Shown: piece by piece, positions 6,741 through 7,211 of the stretch
How positions within the stretch are numbered: position 1 is the stretch's first letter
Layout: each line of letters begins with the position of its first letter
Assembly (NCBI GenBank): GCA_944331945.1
Contig: CALVJC010000060.1
Span: forward strand, 1-7,211
DNA from: an uncultured Bacilli bacterium
GTDB taxonomy: Bacteria > Bacillota_I > Bacilli_A > RF39 > UBA660
DNA length: 7,211 nucleotides
Direction of reading: 5' to 3'
Position numbers and translations under genes: made by a program
The notes under the pieces: generated by a model
The model's input: only the letters and a program-made list of their open reading frames with translations
Told to the model about the DNA's origin: nothing
Database searches by the model: none

Positions 6741-6893
6741 ATGGATAAGAAGAAATTGTTTTTATCTGCAGCTGTTTTAGCTGGTATCGGTGCTGGTATG
6801 GTAATGTATTTTAAGAAAAACCCAGATAAATTACAGAAGATCAAAACCAAAATGTTACAAGTTGCAGAAGATGTTGAACATAAAATGATGTAA
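6741..6893 (+). CDS. small single-pass membrane protein (50 residues)
   Basis: A 50-residue frame runs from ATG 6741 to TAA 6891-6893, preceded by a strong AGGAGG (6726-6731) and followed within 10 bases by an intrinsic terminator, so it is very likely a real gene despite its length. The protein begins with a basic MDKKK. It continues with a single hydrophobic, glycine-spaced segment (LFLSAAVLAGIGAGMVMYF, residues 6-24) containing a GxGxG-like spacing that could favour helix packing. It ends in a basic amphipathic tail (KKNPDKLQKIKTKM, then AEDVEHKMM). The layout resembles YtxH-type small membrane-anchored proteins, but no family motif is decisive and I assign no function. By the positive-inside rule (MDKKK on one side, KK and a Lys-rich tail on the other) the orientation is ambiguous. 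It may be a separately transcribed gene or the last gene of the recD2 unit. Confidence 0.85.
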   Translation: MDKKKLFLSAAVLAGIGAGMVMYFKKNPDKLQKIKTKMLQVAEDVEHKMM

Positions 6894-6902
6894 AATTTTG
6901 CA

Positions 6903-6929
6903 AAAGAGGGTACGCCTCTTTCTTTTTTT
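6903..6929 (+). terminator. intrinsic (Rho-independent) terminator
   Basis: AAAGAGG (6903-6909) pairs perfectly with CCTCTTT (6915-6921) around a 5-base GTACG loop, and after one C a run of seven T follows (6923-6929). It begins 10 bases after the stop of the 50-residue gene and ends the plus-strand gene string before the next promoter. Confidence 0.88.
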
Positions 6930-6930
6930 A

Positions 6931-6939
6931 TGATAGAAT
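6931..6939 (+). promoter_or_regulatory. candidate extended -10 promoter of the SipW/TasA-like gene
   Basis: TGATAGAAT (6931-6939) is an extended -10 element with a 5/6 TATAAT match. No clear -35 box lies at 16-18 bases, where the terminator stem sits. The start would be near 6946, with the AAGGTGA ribosome binding site at 6953-6959. Confidence 0.4.
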
Positions 6940-6963
6940 GGTCTTATAAGGTAAGGTGAAATC

Positions 6964-7211
6964 ATGAAAGAGAAATTGCAAGAGTTCGGAAAAAAGAAAA
7001 TTGTTATTATTTTTTCGATTATTTTGCTTGTGTGTTTACTTGTTGGCTTATCCTATGCTTGGTTAAGTCAAACGATTACGGGTACTAAGAATTTAACGAT
7101 TACGGTAGGAGATCTTGATTTAGTGCTAGACGAATCAACGAGTAATGGAATTCAACTAAAATATGCCATTCCCACCACCGATGAAGATGGAAAAGCTTTT
7201 GATCCTTATAC
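6964..7211 (+). CDS. SipW/TasA-like exported surface protein, 5' part (runs off right edge)
   Basis: The frame opens at ATG 6964 behind AAGGTGA (6953-6959) and stays open to the edge, giving 82 complete codons. It has a basic head (MKEKLQEFGKKK), a hydrophobic segment at residues ~12-30 and then SYAW. S30-Y31-A32 fits the -3/-1 rule for signal peptidase cleavage before W33. The following TGTKNLTITVGDLDLVLDE resembles the start of TasA/camelysin-like beta-sandwich proteins, exported by SipW-type signal peptidases and forming surface fibres or matrix components. It has its own promoter candidate after the terminator, so it is not part of the recD2 unit. The product is probably secreted or anchored by an uncleaved signal. 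The full length, any C-terminal anchor and any neighbouring sipW gene lie outside the window. The family call rests on the N-terminal pattern only; another signal-anchored beta protein is possible. Confidence 0.65.
   Translation, partial: MKEKLQEFGKKKIVIIFSIILLVCLLVGLSYAWLSQTITGTKNLTITVGDLDLVLDESTSNGIQLKYAIPTTDEDGKAFDPY

Noticed and set aside
6964..7211. Type IV prepilin, the missing substrate of the peptidase
   Set aside because: The glycine before the hydrophobic segment (EFG) is followed by lysines, with no hydrophobic residue at +1 and no glutamate at +5, so the prepilin cleavage motif is absent; the SYAW region fits a signal peptidase instead.
1..7211. Mobile element, CRISPR array, tRNA or rRNA
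   Set aside because: I saw no transposase or integrase motif, no regularly spaced repeats and no cloverleaf or rRNA-like segment; coding density is high and composition is even throughout.

Overview
The window looks like chromosome from a low-GC Gram-positive bacterium of the Bacilli/Firmicutes type. It could be one of the uncultured gut lineages near the Mollicutes/Erysipelotrichia boundary, but that placement is an inference from gene content and composition. Supporting signs are strong AT richness, clear AGGAGG-type ribosome binding sites, Firmicute families (YqfQ/VrrA-like, MtaB, RecD2), and a SipW/TasA-type exported protein. Tryptophan is always TGG, and no TGA occurs inside a conserved frame, so nothing suggests Mycoplasma-type TGA reassignment.

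Layout. Positions 261 to 1 (minus strand, running off the left edge) hold the start of a YqfQ/VrrA-like gene. A short divergent promoter region (about 262-356) separates it from five closely spaced plus-strand genes. These are pilC/gspF (inner-membrane platform of a type IV pilus or competence pseudopilus), a prepilin peptidase, an unrecognised charged 218-residue protein, mtaB (tRNA methylthiotransferase) and recD2 (SF1 helicase). pilC to the peptidase is separated by 8 bases and mtaB overlaps recD2 by 13 bases. An internal promoter candidate lies before the unknown gene, so there may be two transcription units. After recD2 come a 50-residue membrane-anchored protein with its own promoter candidate, an intrinsic terminator (6903-6929), and the 5' part of a SipW/TasA-like exported protein cut off by the right edge.

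How the genes fit together. PilC and the prepilin peptidase are two of the core parts of a type IV filament machine; the peptidase processes pilins and PilC anchors their assembly. The assembly ATPase and the pilins are not in the window. If the machine is a DNA-uptake pseudopilus, RecD2 in the same gene string could be functionally linked, but this is only suggested by position. MtaB is a housekeeping tRNA modification enzyme. I see no mobile element, CRISPR array, tRNA or rRNA. The least explained parts are the 218-residue protein, the long N-terminal extension of PilC, and the 50-residue membrane protein.
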